A DNA stretch of 24,205 bases from a virus: positions 1 to 24,205 of IMG/VR virus record IMGVR_UViG_3300032073_000241; one strand, given 5' to 3'. The position numbers and the translations under genes were made by a program. Each line of letters opens with the position of its first letter. Position 1 is the stretch's first letter. Positions 8,201 to 14,350 of this stretch are shown here, piece after piece. A model generated the notes under the pieces. It saw only the letters and a program-made list of their open reading frames with translations, had not been told where the DNA came from and ran no database searches.

Positions 8201-8315
8201 CCATAAGTTGCTGTACATCTTTATCAGTAGCGCCTAGATTCTGTGCTCTATATGCTAGTTGAGTACGTACCCCTATGTTTAATGGTACTCCGTATAATTT
8301 ACCTGATTCTGCCAT
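5232..8315 (-). CDS. Baseplate hub-type protein with C-terminal M15-like peptidoglycan peptidase domain
   Basis: The 1027-residue protein has a large structural part and an enzymatic end. Residues 154-210 (PMMGITDFKIVTQ ... FRPGFSMLLEWGNSAY) look like a baseplate core domain. A Pro/Glu-rich linker (EAPPAEGPKETPNAN) separates this from a C-terminal M15/VanY-like zinc peptidase. That domain shows SRHVDGRALDF (His942, Asp949) and GAHFHISWG (His995, His997), the SxHxxGxAxD and HxH patterns of D,D- or L,D-type murein peptidases. By analogy with the lysozyme domain of T4 gp5, this would cut peptide cross-links as the tail tube passes the cell wall. It overlaps the LysM wedge gene by one base (TAATG) and precedes the repeat protein by one base, so it is tightly coupled. 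The peptidase call is good; the hub assignment is inferred from size and position. Confidence 0.78.
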   Translation of the reverse strand: MAESGKLYGVPLNIGVRTQLAYRAQNLGATDKDVQQLMVDNNRGAWVSLASSAQTLSEETIKYKETLKKHLTSGWIENQIAAQKYLESVEAAKSEQGNQLAQGNILSGGVLYPRITDSNKLKLERRTGIDFGKTYNPFGNQSSYEHSPEFGFQPMMGITDFKIVTQSAFGTLRKATVTIKAFTPDQLSILETLYFRPGFSMLLEWGNSAYIDKNGEISSYNLGIAKTFTLGNLKDKKVENEDGTKEIVTAVQQMKEMIKENREFSGYNYDGIIGKVVNFSWRLANDQSYDCTLDILSEGMVVDAIKTVYTPSTDTSLDKYKSGNQAETSTTSDDLLIDALEIFKNPEKRAEYIEKEYPDSKIRAYFSDSFFIAGEATEDGESQYNNDRHYYLTLRDFCYVFNKQILEKQNTGNISLKFSTKFDKSVMTTFPGHISNDPGICVMPFRDGEPYESNPKGSDISFTKEINLYGGLQDKNGTTIFKPKPTKWKYDYQKSNIHRVPLEAGEASKHLPTIFGDEFSHDSPYKILINIDHLIRIQESFKEQANEDHEVKAVVSQFFNRLLSDINTSLGGINNLACFFDEDNNEWIIIDHNCFDLQAGTSKEKPSSEPPLLNIIGLKTEVSKLDIQSKISNEMFNMLAITATSSGQKVEESIDNFSRYNANVSDRYVPLVKPEVKTNKKSSSQNWKEAKDINILKQIAKPWHRYINGNIAVNIASQKKIYSPEAFESSKQAHAQYMKALNDQREGKTREAGEKRPFNGGLLPIELSLTMRGISGLKIGEAFLINDVLLPQRSRGLIGFSITGIDHSISLDNQWETNITTAMYNLPDTEIPIEDEYEEPYKAPEAPPAEGPKETPNANRLRGAIAAAGYVEKKKKGYSSGELTSALDATNNKTGKVDISEEMADYGVAVINAVKKEVPGVTLTFTGGNDKFHHGLNYTSRHVDGRALDFVISPYSADAYTKVLNIIESFAAGENDKVRFKDEYKRLTAAATGAHFHISWGKGTEGKDELAAAIKKVEKGTIQKRFV

Positions 8316-8617
8316 TATCTATCAGCATTTAACTTATCATATTCTTCTATAACTGAATCCTTATTCATTGGTATTCTCATTTGAATACCGGGACGAACTG
8401 AGAGTGAGTCTCTGTTGCTGTTATTAGCTGATGCTATAATCCACCAAAGAGTAGAATCATTATAATAATCTAATGCTAATGTATCGTATCTATCACCTGC
8501 GGTTGTTATGACATAAATATCGTTAGCCGTAGGTGCGATTTCTGGGAAAATAACATTTTTAGTATAACGTTTACCTTCTCTTGTTTTAAATATACCTATT
8601 TTATTGTATCTATTCAT
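8315..8617 (-). CDS. 53: LysM-containing baseplate wedge protein (gp53-like)
   Basis: The 100-residue protein reads as one LysM-type module: VITTAGDRYDTLALDYYND, then STLWWIIASANN and RPGIQMRIPMN. T4 gp53 and the tail protein X family of other contractile tails carry such a module, in which the LysM fold serves protein-protein contacts in the baseplate rather than sugar binding. Residues about 33-90 make up the module; the N-terminal 30 are basic. The gene overlaps its upstream and downstream neighbours by one base each (TAATG at both ends), which points to coupled translation of three baseplate proteins. gp53 is the best match by size and location; a tail protein X name would also be acceptable. 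Confidence 0.8.
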   Translation of the reverse strand: MNRYNKIGIFKTREGKRYTKNVIFPEIAPTANDIYVITTAGDRYDTLALDYYNDSTLWWIIASANNSNRDSLSVRPGIQMRIPMNKDSVIEEYDKLNADR

Positions 8618-10113
8618 TATCCTGTAATTACTACTTCATCTAATTGTTGAACTTCAAAATTAGTATCATTTGCTAAATTAAAATCATCACCTATAAATAC
8701 CATGCCATTAGTTGGTGCAGATCTATGAATTGGTTGATAAGAACACTGTACGTCTAAAATAGTAGGTAGCTCTCCTCCATCATCTTCACTATGTGCCCAA
8801 GGATAATCTTTGTTCCAAGTTAAATTAATAGAAGTAAAATAACCAGGCATATTAATTAAGTAATCACCTACCGTTACCATATTAAAAGTACCTCTCATAT
8901 AGTTCTGATTCATATAATTTGGTGCGGTAGAACCAACTAATTTATTAAGCTTGTTATATATGGGTACTAATTCTCTCTGTGTATGAGCAACAACTTTAAA
9001 ATTAAATTGAATTGCTCTTGACATTCCAGAATAACTGTATAATTCTTCTGCTCTTCCAATATAATTTGTTTTACTCCAATTTCCATTAAAAGAATCACTA
9101 AAAGAATCAATATATGCTCTAAAATCTAGTCTAGTTATTAGAGGACCATCTTCGTTGCTACTTCTAGGAGCAACTGTTTTAATATTAAACTTAATTAAGT
9201 CTTTAGTATTACCGTAAAGTTCTGGAAATTGTTCTGCTTGTTCAGCCATTTTTGTGGCGAATTCAGCTAAAGAAGCTGAGACTGGCTGACGAACGGATAT
9301 TCTATCTCCATTATTTACAAATCCTTGTGCTGCTCTAGTACGTATTATCTTATTTCCTGCTGCATCTGTACTATCTTTAGAGCCTGAAAGTGTTACAGAA
9401 TGCATACCGTAGCTTAACCCTGGAACGTCTATTTTACTATTAGTTCTATATTTCAATTCATTAGGAGTTACATTCCCTCCTCCGAATATTGTCTGCAGTA
9501 AATTTTTCTGATCAGCTTTAAAGTCTGGATCTCTAACGTACTGGTCAGTATCTTTTTTATATATCTGTATAGCGCCAGGTTGTAAGTACTTACCTAATAT
9601 CTTAGATCCAACATTTATAGTTTCTGTTTTACCTTCTTCTAATGCTACAGTCTGCTCTAATATATTAGATGTTGGTATAAATCCTCCGTTTCTAGCTAAG
9701 ACGTGTCCTTGTACACCTTTTAAATATCCTGATTTACCTCCAAATCCTTCTACAAAGTGTGTACCGGTTCCATTTACAGGTATCTGTGCCGCAGTTGAAG
9801 CAATAAGTTTAGCTGTAGACCATCCTCCTGATAAAATTTGACCTGCAAAACTTCTTGAGTTACCATCAGATCTAGTTTTTATTTGAGCTTCTACTACATT
9901 TAGTGCTCCTTGATTAGCTATCCATGTTACTCCTTTTCCTGATGTCAAAAATTTTCTAAATCGGTTTAAGTCGTCTATACGATGAGTGGTAGCTTTTTCT
10001 ATACCACTTTCATTAGGAGGGTTATTTATATTTTTAGTTATAAAAGGTTTTTCCGCTCCGAAATCTGAGTATTTAAGACTCTTTAGATCTGTTTGTAAAT
10101 TAATTAACGCCAT
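8617..10113 (-). CDS. Baseplate / tail-tube-cap-like structural protein
   Basis: This 498-residue protein follows the tape measure region and precedes the gp53-like wedge protein, where tube-initiating proteins (gp48/gp54 in T4) would be expected. The C-terminal half (about 315-470) has a recognisable pattern: LDFRAYIDSFSDSFNGNW, TNYIGRAEELYSYSGMSR, HTQRELVPIYNKLNKL, TVGDYLINMPGYFTSI and WNKDYPW. I associate this with tail tube/tube-cap folds in large marine phages. The N-terminal half is Gly/Ser-rich without recognised motifs. The protein would connect the tail tube to the baseplate. That role is inferred, since the match is by pattern memory and position. The ATG is 18 nt after the previous stop, with no Shine-Dalgarno. 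Confidence 0.68.
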   Translation of the reverse strand: MALINLQTDLKSLKYSDFGAEKPFITKNINNPPNESGIEKATTHRIDDLNRFRKFLTSGKGVTWIANQGALNVVEAQIKTRSDGNSRSFAGQILSGGWSTAKLIASTAAQIPVNGTGTHFVEGFGGKSGYLKGVQGHVLARNGGFIPTSNILEQTVALEEGKTETINVGSKILGKYLQPGAIQIYKKDTDQYVRDPDFKADQKNLLQTIFGGGNVTPNELKYRTNSKIDVPGLSYGMHSVTLSGSKDSTDAAGNKIIRTRAAQGFVNNGDRISVRQPVSASLAEFATKMAEQAEQFPELYGNTKDLIKFNIKTVAPRSSNEDGPLITRLDFRAYIDSFSDSFNGNWSKTNYIGRAEELYSYSGMSRAIQFNFKVVAHTQRELVPIYNKLNKLVGSTAPNYMNQNYMRGTFNMVTVGDYLINMPGYFTSINLTWNKDYPWAHSEDDGGELPTILDVQCSYQPIHRSAPTNGMVFIGDDFNLANDTNFEVQQLDEVVITG

Positions 10114-10131
10114 AAGTAATAGAGTATACTA

Positions 10132-10320
10132 TTAAGACTTTCTAGGATCTTTTATAGAAATTTCAGTTTCATAAGAAGGATCAGGTGTTTTACCTTTCAT
10201 ACTATGAGGTGTATTTAAAACAGTCCCTTTCAAAGCATCTAATGCTTTTCCATCTCTTGCTACTAAATCTACTCCTCCTAATCCTAATGCTGAATCTTTT
10301 AATTTTTCTTTTAGTGACAT
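10132..10320 (-). CDS. Small hypothetical protein (62 aa) between tape measure and baseplate genes
   Basis: The 62-residue ORF has an amphipathic Lys-rich N-terminus (MSLKEKLKDSALGLGG) and a polar C-terminus ending in KDPRKS; no domain is recognised. It is supported as a real gene by its packing: it fills the gap between the tape measure stop and the next baseplate gene, on the same strand, and has its own TATTTATA box 17 nt before the ATG. A minor baseplate or tail component is likely from position only. Confidence 0.65.
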   Translation of the reverse strand: MSLKEKLKDSALGLGGVDLVARDGKALDALKGTVLNTPHSMKGKTPDPSYETEISIKDPRKS

Positions 10321-10337
10321 AATTTTGTGTTTTTAAT

Positions 10338-10345
10338 TATAAATA
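10338..10345 (-). promoter_or_regulatory. TATTTATA box before the baseplate genes
   Basis: The coding strand reads AAACTATTTATAATTAAAA, with the octamer ending 17 nt before the ATG at 10320. It is identical in core and similar in flanks to the copy at 16984-16991. It lies between the tape measure stop and the baseplate run, where a promoter would be useful. Function is inferred from recurrence. Confidence 0.45.
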
Positions 10346-10353
10346 GTTTATTT

Positions 10354-12690
10354 TTATGTTGTTGTTGCTGTTAATCTTTGTACTTCCCCTATTCTAAATC
10401 CATCTAGGTTAATATCTTGACCTGAAGTTCTTTCGACTGTGCTAATTAATTGTTCTAATAATGATTCAACATTACCTCCTAATTTAGTACCTCCTGCCAT
10501 AGTAATAGTATCTGCTGGATTTGTGCTTAAAGTAAAGTCATCTACATTTATAGAAGCAGAACCACCTTCTAGTCCCGTAACTCCAGTAGCATCCCCAGCC
10601 ATTAAAGCTGCGTCAATACCCATGGAAATACCTGTTCCTATACCGGGGAATAAAGAAGCTACACCGGAACCAATTTCTCCTAATGCACCTAATATATCTC
10701 CTGACATTGCTCTTTTTACTGCTAATCCAACTCCTACTATTAAACCGATAATAGGTATTTTTTTCAATAATGATTTACCTGCTGCTTTTCCAGCACCTTT
10801 ACCAATAGTTTTTAAGAAGCCTGATATTTTTTTCAAAAAACTTAAACCTTTCATTGGTAGTGCTACTAAAGGTTTAAAAGACATTTTAATTAAATTACCA
10901 ACAGTCTTTAATTTACTACTCATTTTAGTGATAAAACCTAAAGTTTCTCCTGCTGCTGATGCTATCACGCCAAAGAATCCAGTTATAGGTTCTAACGCTA
11001 TAGCTAAATCTCCAACTGCTTCTGCCATTTTTTCCATAGCTTCTTTTTGAGCTTCTGCTACAGATTTATTTTCTAATTGTCGTACTAATTCGTCATTTCC
11101 GGCTTGTTGACGAAGTTTTGCTAGTGCTTTTTCTTTAGCTTCGCCTTCTGCCATAGCATTAATACGTTTAAACTCATTCCTAACTTTTGCATCTAAGGTG
11201 TCTCCTTCTACACTGGAAAGTTCTGCCATTGCTTTTTGTTTCATAAGCATTTCAGACATCTCTTCTCGAGACATTCCCATGGCTTTAGCAACTGCTGTCT
11301 GTTGAATACGATTCATACTACCAAATTTCGCAGCTGTAATTCCTTGTTTGGCTAACTCTTGAGCCATTCCTACCATATCATTTCTTAATGCTGCCATTCT
11401 AGCTCCATCTAGGTTTAATTGTTGACCTGTTAAAAGCTCTGCTTCCATTTCAGCTCCTATAGAACTTTCATAATCTAGTAAATTTGCAGCGACACCTTCC
11501 ATTGTTGCAAAGGATAAACCTAATCTTCTTGCTTGAAATGCTGCTTGTGCTAATCCTCCAGGCATATTTGCAGTAGATAGCTGAACTGATGCTGAAGCGT
11601 TTGCAATATCTTTCATTACATCTTGATACCTAATAGCTGTACCGTTAACACTATTCTGTAACATAACTCTACCAATAAGGTCATCATTGAATTCTTTCAT
11701 ATCTTGACCTGTACCTGCTGTAACTGTTGCTAATCTAGTTGCTTCTTCTGATGTTAGACCTAATTTCTTAGTCATAGCACCTATAGTAACTAAAGTATCA
11801 TCGGATAAATCAGCTGTAATTCCTAAACCATCGGCAATACCTGCATAAGCTTCTCTAAACTGTGTGCTTGTTAATCCTTTAGTGTTAGCACTTAATGATC
11901 TAAATCTTTTATCTAAACCTCTTGCTTCTTCTCTAGTTATGTTTAAATTTCTAGCTAGGTCTGTTACATCTTGATTGGTTTTGAAAATACCTTTCATAAA
12001 GGTACCTACTGCGAAAAGCATTCCCATTTTACCTGCTGCACCTGCGAGTTGGGAAGCTCCTGCGAATAGTGCATCTCCTCCTTCTACTCCTGCTTTTCTT
12101 GCTGCTTCAGCTCCTGATTTAAATTCGCCAAATAGTTTACCTACTACTGGTATGTCTCCTACTAAATCAGACATACTATCAAAGAATTTAGTATCGTTAT
12201 TTAGTTCATCATTAACATCTTCTATTGCTTCAAAGGTACTTAAAAGTCTCTCTGCTTCATATTGAGCACTAGATAACCCTTCAACTGTTTTCATTATCTG
12301 CTTTGCTTCTTCTTCACCAGCATGTGCAGCTTTTTCTATTAAAACAGCCATTTTAGATTCTATAGCTTGAATCTGACCTTTTACAATTTTTTGTTTTTTA
12401 AGAAATTTTTCAGTATCTTTCTGGGAGGCTAATCCATCTTTGGTAAATTGAGCTATGTCAGCAGACATTTTAGATACTGAAGATACTAATTGTCCAGCTC
12501 CCTGTATTTCTGATTTAAAATCTTTAGATCCTTTGGCAATATTTTTTAAGTGATTCGATATGCTACCTAAATTCATTCCGGCTTCAGTAGCTTCTTTAGA
12601 GAATGCTTTAATATTCTCAGCCATTTCAGAAGTCGCTTTTGATGCTTCTTGTGCGTTTTTAGGATCTATATTTGGGGTCTCTTCGGCCAT
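10354..12690 (-). CDS. Tape measure protein
   Basis: The 778-residue protein has the usual tape-measure make-up. Residues 1-190 are long polar, Ala/Lys/Glu-rich helices (probable coiled coil). A central part contains Leu/Ala-rich helices such as LARNLNITREEARGLDKRF. A late hydrophobic, Gly-rich region (about 650-740, e.g. IPIIGLIVGVGLAVKRAM) could insert in or cross a membrane on ejection. It should set tail length and be packed inside the tail tube; by the common rule of about 0.15 nm per residue the tail would be near 115 nm. It directly follows the chaperone pair, as in most long-tailed phages. The ATG is 17 nt after a TATTTATA box that adjoins a terminator. Identification rests on size, composition and position. 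Confidence 0.87.
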   Translation of the reverse strand: MAEETPNIDPKNAQEASKATSEMAENIKAFSKEATEAGMNLGSISNHLKNIAKGSKDFKSEIQGAGQLVSSVSKMSADIAQFTKDGLASQKDTEKFLKKQKIVKGQIQAIESKMAVLIEKAAHAGEEEAKQIMKTVEGLSSAQYEAERLLSTFEAIEDVNDELNNDTKFFDSMSDLVGDIPVVGKLFGEFKSGAEAARKAGVEGGDALFAGASQLAGAAGKMGMLFAVGTFMKGIFKTNQDVTDLARNLNITREEARGLDKRFRSLSANTKGLTSTQFREAYAGIADGLGITADLSDDTLVTIGAMTKKLGLTSEEATRLATVTAGTGQDMKEFNDDLIGRVMLQNSVNGTAIRYQDVMKDIANASASVQLSTANMPGGLAQAAFQARRLGLSFATMEGVAANLLDYESSIGAEMEAELLTGQQLNLDGARMAALRNDMVGMAQELAKQGITAAKFGSMNRIQQTAVAKAMGMSREEMSEMLMKQKAMAELSSVEGDTLDAKVRNEFKRINAMAEGEAKEKALAKLRQQAGNDELVRQLENKSVAEAQKEAMEKMAEAVGDLAIALEPITGFFGVIASAAGETLGFITKMSSKLKTVGNLIKMSFKPLVALPMKGLSFLKKISGFLKTIGKGAGKAAGKSLLKKIPIIGLIVGVGLAVKRAMSGDILGALGEIGSGVASLFPGIGTGISMGIDAALMAGDATGVTGLEGGSASINVDDFTLSTNPADTITMAGGTKLGGNVESLLEQLISTVERTSGQDINLDGFRIGEVQRLTATTT

Positions 12691-12707
12691 TGTGTACTAT
12701 TATATAA

Positions 12708-12715
12708 TATAAATA
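12708..12715 (-). promoter_or_regulatory. TATTTATA box before the tape measure gene
   Basis: The coding strand reads CCTTTACTATTTATATTA. The octamer ends 17 nt before the ATG at 12690 and starts directly after the 3' arm of the terminator hairpin at 12718-12744. The 16-mer CCTTTACTATTTATAT recurs exactly at the other terminator-box junction, before the sheath gene. Confidence 0.5.
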
Positions 12716-12717
12716 GT

Positions 12718-12744
12718 AAAGGCTCCTATTTGTTAGAAGCCTTT
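12718..12744 (-). terminator. Hairpin terminator at the end of the chaperone pair
   Basis: On the minus strand AAAGGCTTCT and AGGAGCCTTT pair over ten positions with one G-U wobble and a 7-nt loop, followed by TTTACTATTTAT. The hairpin contains the last codons and TAG stop of the 102-residue frame. The one wobble is a C-A mismatch in plus-strand RNA, which favours minus-strand function. The U-tract is short, so termination may be partial. Confidence 0.65.
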
Positions 12745-13034
12745 GTACGATAAGTAGGTTTTATTTTAGGCTTTGCTACAGTACGTTTTTTTCGCTGGTT
12801 GTAGTGTTTTTCGTTTTCTTTATTTTCCTTATCGTAAAACTCTTTCATTTTCTGGAAAGTAAACTTTCTAAGCCATATAGGCATATTGTAAACCTCAGAC
12901 CATGTGTATCCACCTTTGCCGTGGAAAACGATTTCATGTATTGCAGTAAAAATACGTAACCTATCTGCCGGTGTCAGGCCAAAAAAAGCTGAGCCCAATG
13001 GGTAAATCGACGTCCTCCTCAACGCCGTCTTCAT
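12726..13034 (-). CDS. Second reading frame of the tail-assembly chaperone locus (gp51-like position)
   Basis: The 102-residue frame overlaps the end of the gp26-like gene by 74 nt in the +1 frame. Residues from Phe17 onward look like a real domain: FFGLTPADRLRIFTAIHEI, then GKGGYTWSEVYNMPIWLRKF, followed by a Lys/Arg-rich helix. Residues 1-16 (MKTALRRTSIYPLGSA) read as mere out-of-frame translation of its neighbour, and no Shine-Dalgarno precedes the ATG. The more likely product is a fusion made by frameshifting at the TTTTTTT run: 243 residues of the gp26-like protein plus 84 from this frame (327 in total). Such pairs directly upstream of the tape measure gene are tail-assembly chaperones (lambda G/GT, P2 E/E'). 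Independent initiation at this ATG remains possible. Confidence 0.72.
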   Translation of the reverse strand: MKTALRRTSIYPLGSAFFGLTPADRLRIFTAIHEIVFHGKGGYTWSEVYNMPIWLRKFTFQKMKEFYDKENKENEKHYNQRKKRTVAKPKIKPTYRTKASNK

Positions 13035-13710
13035 CAGTATATTTAAATGTCATATTAACATTTGGTTGTATTCTATTGTATTCTGCCCTTAAAGCTCTTG
13101 AATCTGATGCTAAAAAGTACTTATCAACAAATTCTCTAATATCTTTTTTCTCTGTAAGTCCATTAATAGAAGTAATAATATATTTCATTCTTGTTGAAAC
13201 TTCAGGAGAAGAATTTTTATTTATTTTCTTTAAACCTGCTATTTCTCTTTCTATATTTTTTTCATCTCCATGTGTAAGCAGTTTAAAAGTAACTTTATTA
13301 CCCGTAGAGGGTAATTCAAATTCAAAATTATTAGTTCCACCGTCATAGTTACTCTCATCAATTTCAATATTTTTCAATTCAGTTAAGTCTACTGTAAATT
13401 CTTCTCCAGCATATCTTATTTTATAATCTTTACCGTAAGATAATATTCTAGCTGCAATCATAATTGCATTTTTATCACCGATAAGAATTTGATTATAATC
13501 TAAATCTTTATTTACTATTAATGATTTTAACAGTTTATCAATAACTGTACCGTTCTTAATGTAGTTTTGATTAGTTAGAAGGTCTTCTTCTTTTGCTGTC
13601 ATATATTTCATCTCTAATTTTCCTGTTGCAAGGGGAGAATCAGCAGAATAAAGTAGTCCTTTTGAAGGTAATTCTATTTCTTCAGTTGGTATTGTGAACT
13701 TTGGTTCCAT
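12961..13710 (-). CDS. gp26-like baseplate-hub / tail-assembly chaperone protein
   Basis: The 249-residue protein begins IPTEEIELPSKGLLYSAD and continues LEMKYMTAKEEDLLTNQNYI, a pattern I associate with the T4 gp26 family (usual length about 200-250). It ends LPIGLSFFWPDTGR, with the FFWP close to the stop. In T4, gp26 is assigned to baseplate hub assembly. In this genome it lies between tail tube and tape measure and is overlapped by a second frame, exactly where tail-assembly chaperones are encoded in other tailed phages, so I favour a chaperone that coats the tape measure protein. It follows a strong terminator and a TATTTATA box 30 nt before the ATG. No Shine-Dalgarno is present. Confidence 0.75.
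   Translation of the reverse strand: MEPKFTIPTEEIELPSKGLLYSADSPLATGKLEMKYMTAKEEDLLTNQNYIKNGTVIDKLLKSLIVNKDLDYNQILIGDKNAIMIAARILSYGKDYKIRYAGEEFTVDLTELKNIEIDESNYDGGTNNFEFELPSTGNKVTFKLLTHGDEKNIEREIAGLKKINKNSSPEVSTRMKYIITSINGLTEKKDIREFVDKYFLASDSRALRAEYNRIQPNVNMTFKYTDEDGVEEDVDLPIGLSFFWPDTGR
12981..12987 (-). other. Candidate +1 (or -2) programmed frameshift site in the chaperone genes
   Basis: The coding strand reads AGC TTT TTT TGG in the gp26-like frame (Ser-Phe-Phe-Trp). Seven consecutive T allow the Phe tRNA on the second TTT to slip +1, or -2, onto an identical codon, entering the other frame at GGC CTG ACA (Gly-Leu-Thr). The normal frame ends six codons later at TAG. The 74-nt overlap has about 53% G+C by my hand count (39 of 74), clearly above its surroundings, as expected for sequence constrained in two frames. 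Confidence 0.6.
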
Positions 13711-13740
13711 AAATTTTATTTAGTTATAACTAGTTGTATA

Positions 13741-13748
13741 TATAAATA
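13741..13748 (-). promoter_or_regulatory. TATTTATA box before the gp26-like gene
   Basis: The coding strand reads TTTCGTATATTTATATATAC; the octamer ends 30 nt before the ATG at 13710 and begins 26 nt after the strong terminator at 13775-13798. A new transcript start is therefore needed here, which supports a promoter role. Confidence 0.5.
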
Positions 13749-13774
13749 TACGAAATTTCTTTTTTTAAACCAAC

Positions 13775-13798
13775 AAAAAACCCGGATAATTCCGGGTT
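13775..13798 (-). terminator. Strong rho-independent terminator after the tail tube gene
   Basis: On the minus strand AACCCGGA and TCCGGGTT form a perfect 8-bp stem with the loop ATTA, continuing into TTTT directly after the stem. It lies 25 nt after the tail tube stop codon. It is the clearest terminator in the window and separates highly expressed sheath/tube genes from the chaperone and tape measure genes. Confidence 0.9.
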
Positions 13799-13823
13799 CT
13801 TCAATTTTATATGTAAGTTAACT

Positions 13824-14309
13824 TTAGTAGTTTAATACACAGTAGTCCATTGCAACAGTAATTGCTACTTCTACTGGTTCATCAGATGTCCAATCGTACT
13901 GTCCGAAATCTCCATTAGTTAGTATTGCTCCTTTGATGATCCATTCACCTACAATGTCACCAACAGGTCCTAAAATATTTAGAGTTAAATCTTTTTTGTA
14001 GAAATCTGAATAACCTGCTCTACCAGTTACTGATTCGTATCCTAATCTAGCCCATTCCATAACAGCTTGAGCACCAGATGGAGTTACTGGATCATATAGA
14101 GTCATTGTTATATCTTCCCACTCTCTTTTTCCTCTAATTTTTCTATAAGAGTTAACGTGATCTAATTTTATAATGTTATCAGTGAAAGTAGGTGCTTTAA
14201 CATTCTTTACCATAAATGAAGGAATGTTTTCAACATACATTACAAATCTGTTTTGTACCTTTGGTTCAAAGGCCTTAAACATAAGTTCGCTTGGATCTAA
14301 TACTGCCAT
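13824..14309 (-). CDS. 19: Tail tube protein (gp19-like)
   Basis: The 161-residue protein matches T4 gp19 in length (163) and pattern. It has the N-terminal FEPKVQNRFVMYVENIPSFM, then VKAPTFTDNIIKLDHVNSYR, and IRGKREWEDITMTLYDPV, ending with the beta strands VEVAITVAMDYCVLNY. Stacked hexamers form the inner tube through which DNA and tape measure protein pass. It sits 41 nt after the sheath gene, the conserved gp18-gp19 order, and has its own TATTTATA box 16 nt before the ATG. A terminator follows it, consistent with a sheath/tube unit made in large amount. No Shine-Dalgarno is present; the leader is AATAAAATAAATAAAAC. Confidence 0.93.
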   Translation of the reverse strand: MAVLDPSELMFKAFEPKVQNRFVMYVENIPSFMVKNVKAPTFTDNIIKLDHVNSYRKIRGKREWEDITMTLYDPVTPSGAQAVMEWARLGYESVTGRAGYSDFYKKDLTLNILGPVGDIVGEWIIKGAILTNGDFGQYDWTSDEPVEVAITVAMDYCVLNY

Positions 14310-14325
14310 GTTTTATTTATTTTAT

Positions 14326-14333
14326 TATAAATA
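14326..14333 (-). promoter_or_regulatory. TATTTATA box before the tail tube gene
   Basis: The coding strand reads AACAATATTTATAATAAAAT, with the octamer ending 16 nt before the ATG at 14309. It lies in the 41-nt gap between the sheath and tube genes and could boost tube protein over sheath. The flanking ATAATAAA matches the copies at 16131 and 16984. Confidence 0.5.
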
Positions 14334-14350
14334 TTGTTAATTTAAATTTA

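Noticed and set aside
10116-10133. Hairpin TAATAG / CTATTA between the 62-residue gene and the next gene as a terminator
   Set aside because: The stem is six pairs with a single G-C and no U-tract follows; it is expected by chance in this composition.
10439-11050. Plus-strand 203-residue open frame
   Set aside because: It lies antisense inside the tape measure gene, is rich in Pro/Ile/Ser as expected from reading that gene backwards, and has no leader or neighbours on its strand. The same applies to plus-strand frames at 11975, 12971, 14872, 18816, 19368 and 20953.
12988-13034. GAGGAGG on the coding strand upstream of the T7 run as a prfB-like internal Shine-Dalgarno stimulating frameshifting
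   Set aside because: It lies about 25 nt before the slippery run, too far for the known stimulatory spacing, and this phage barely uses Shine-Dalgarno pairing.
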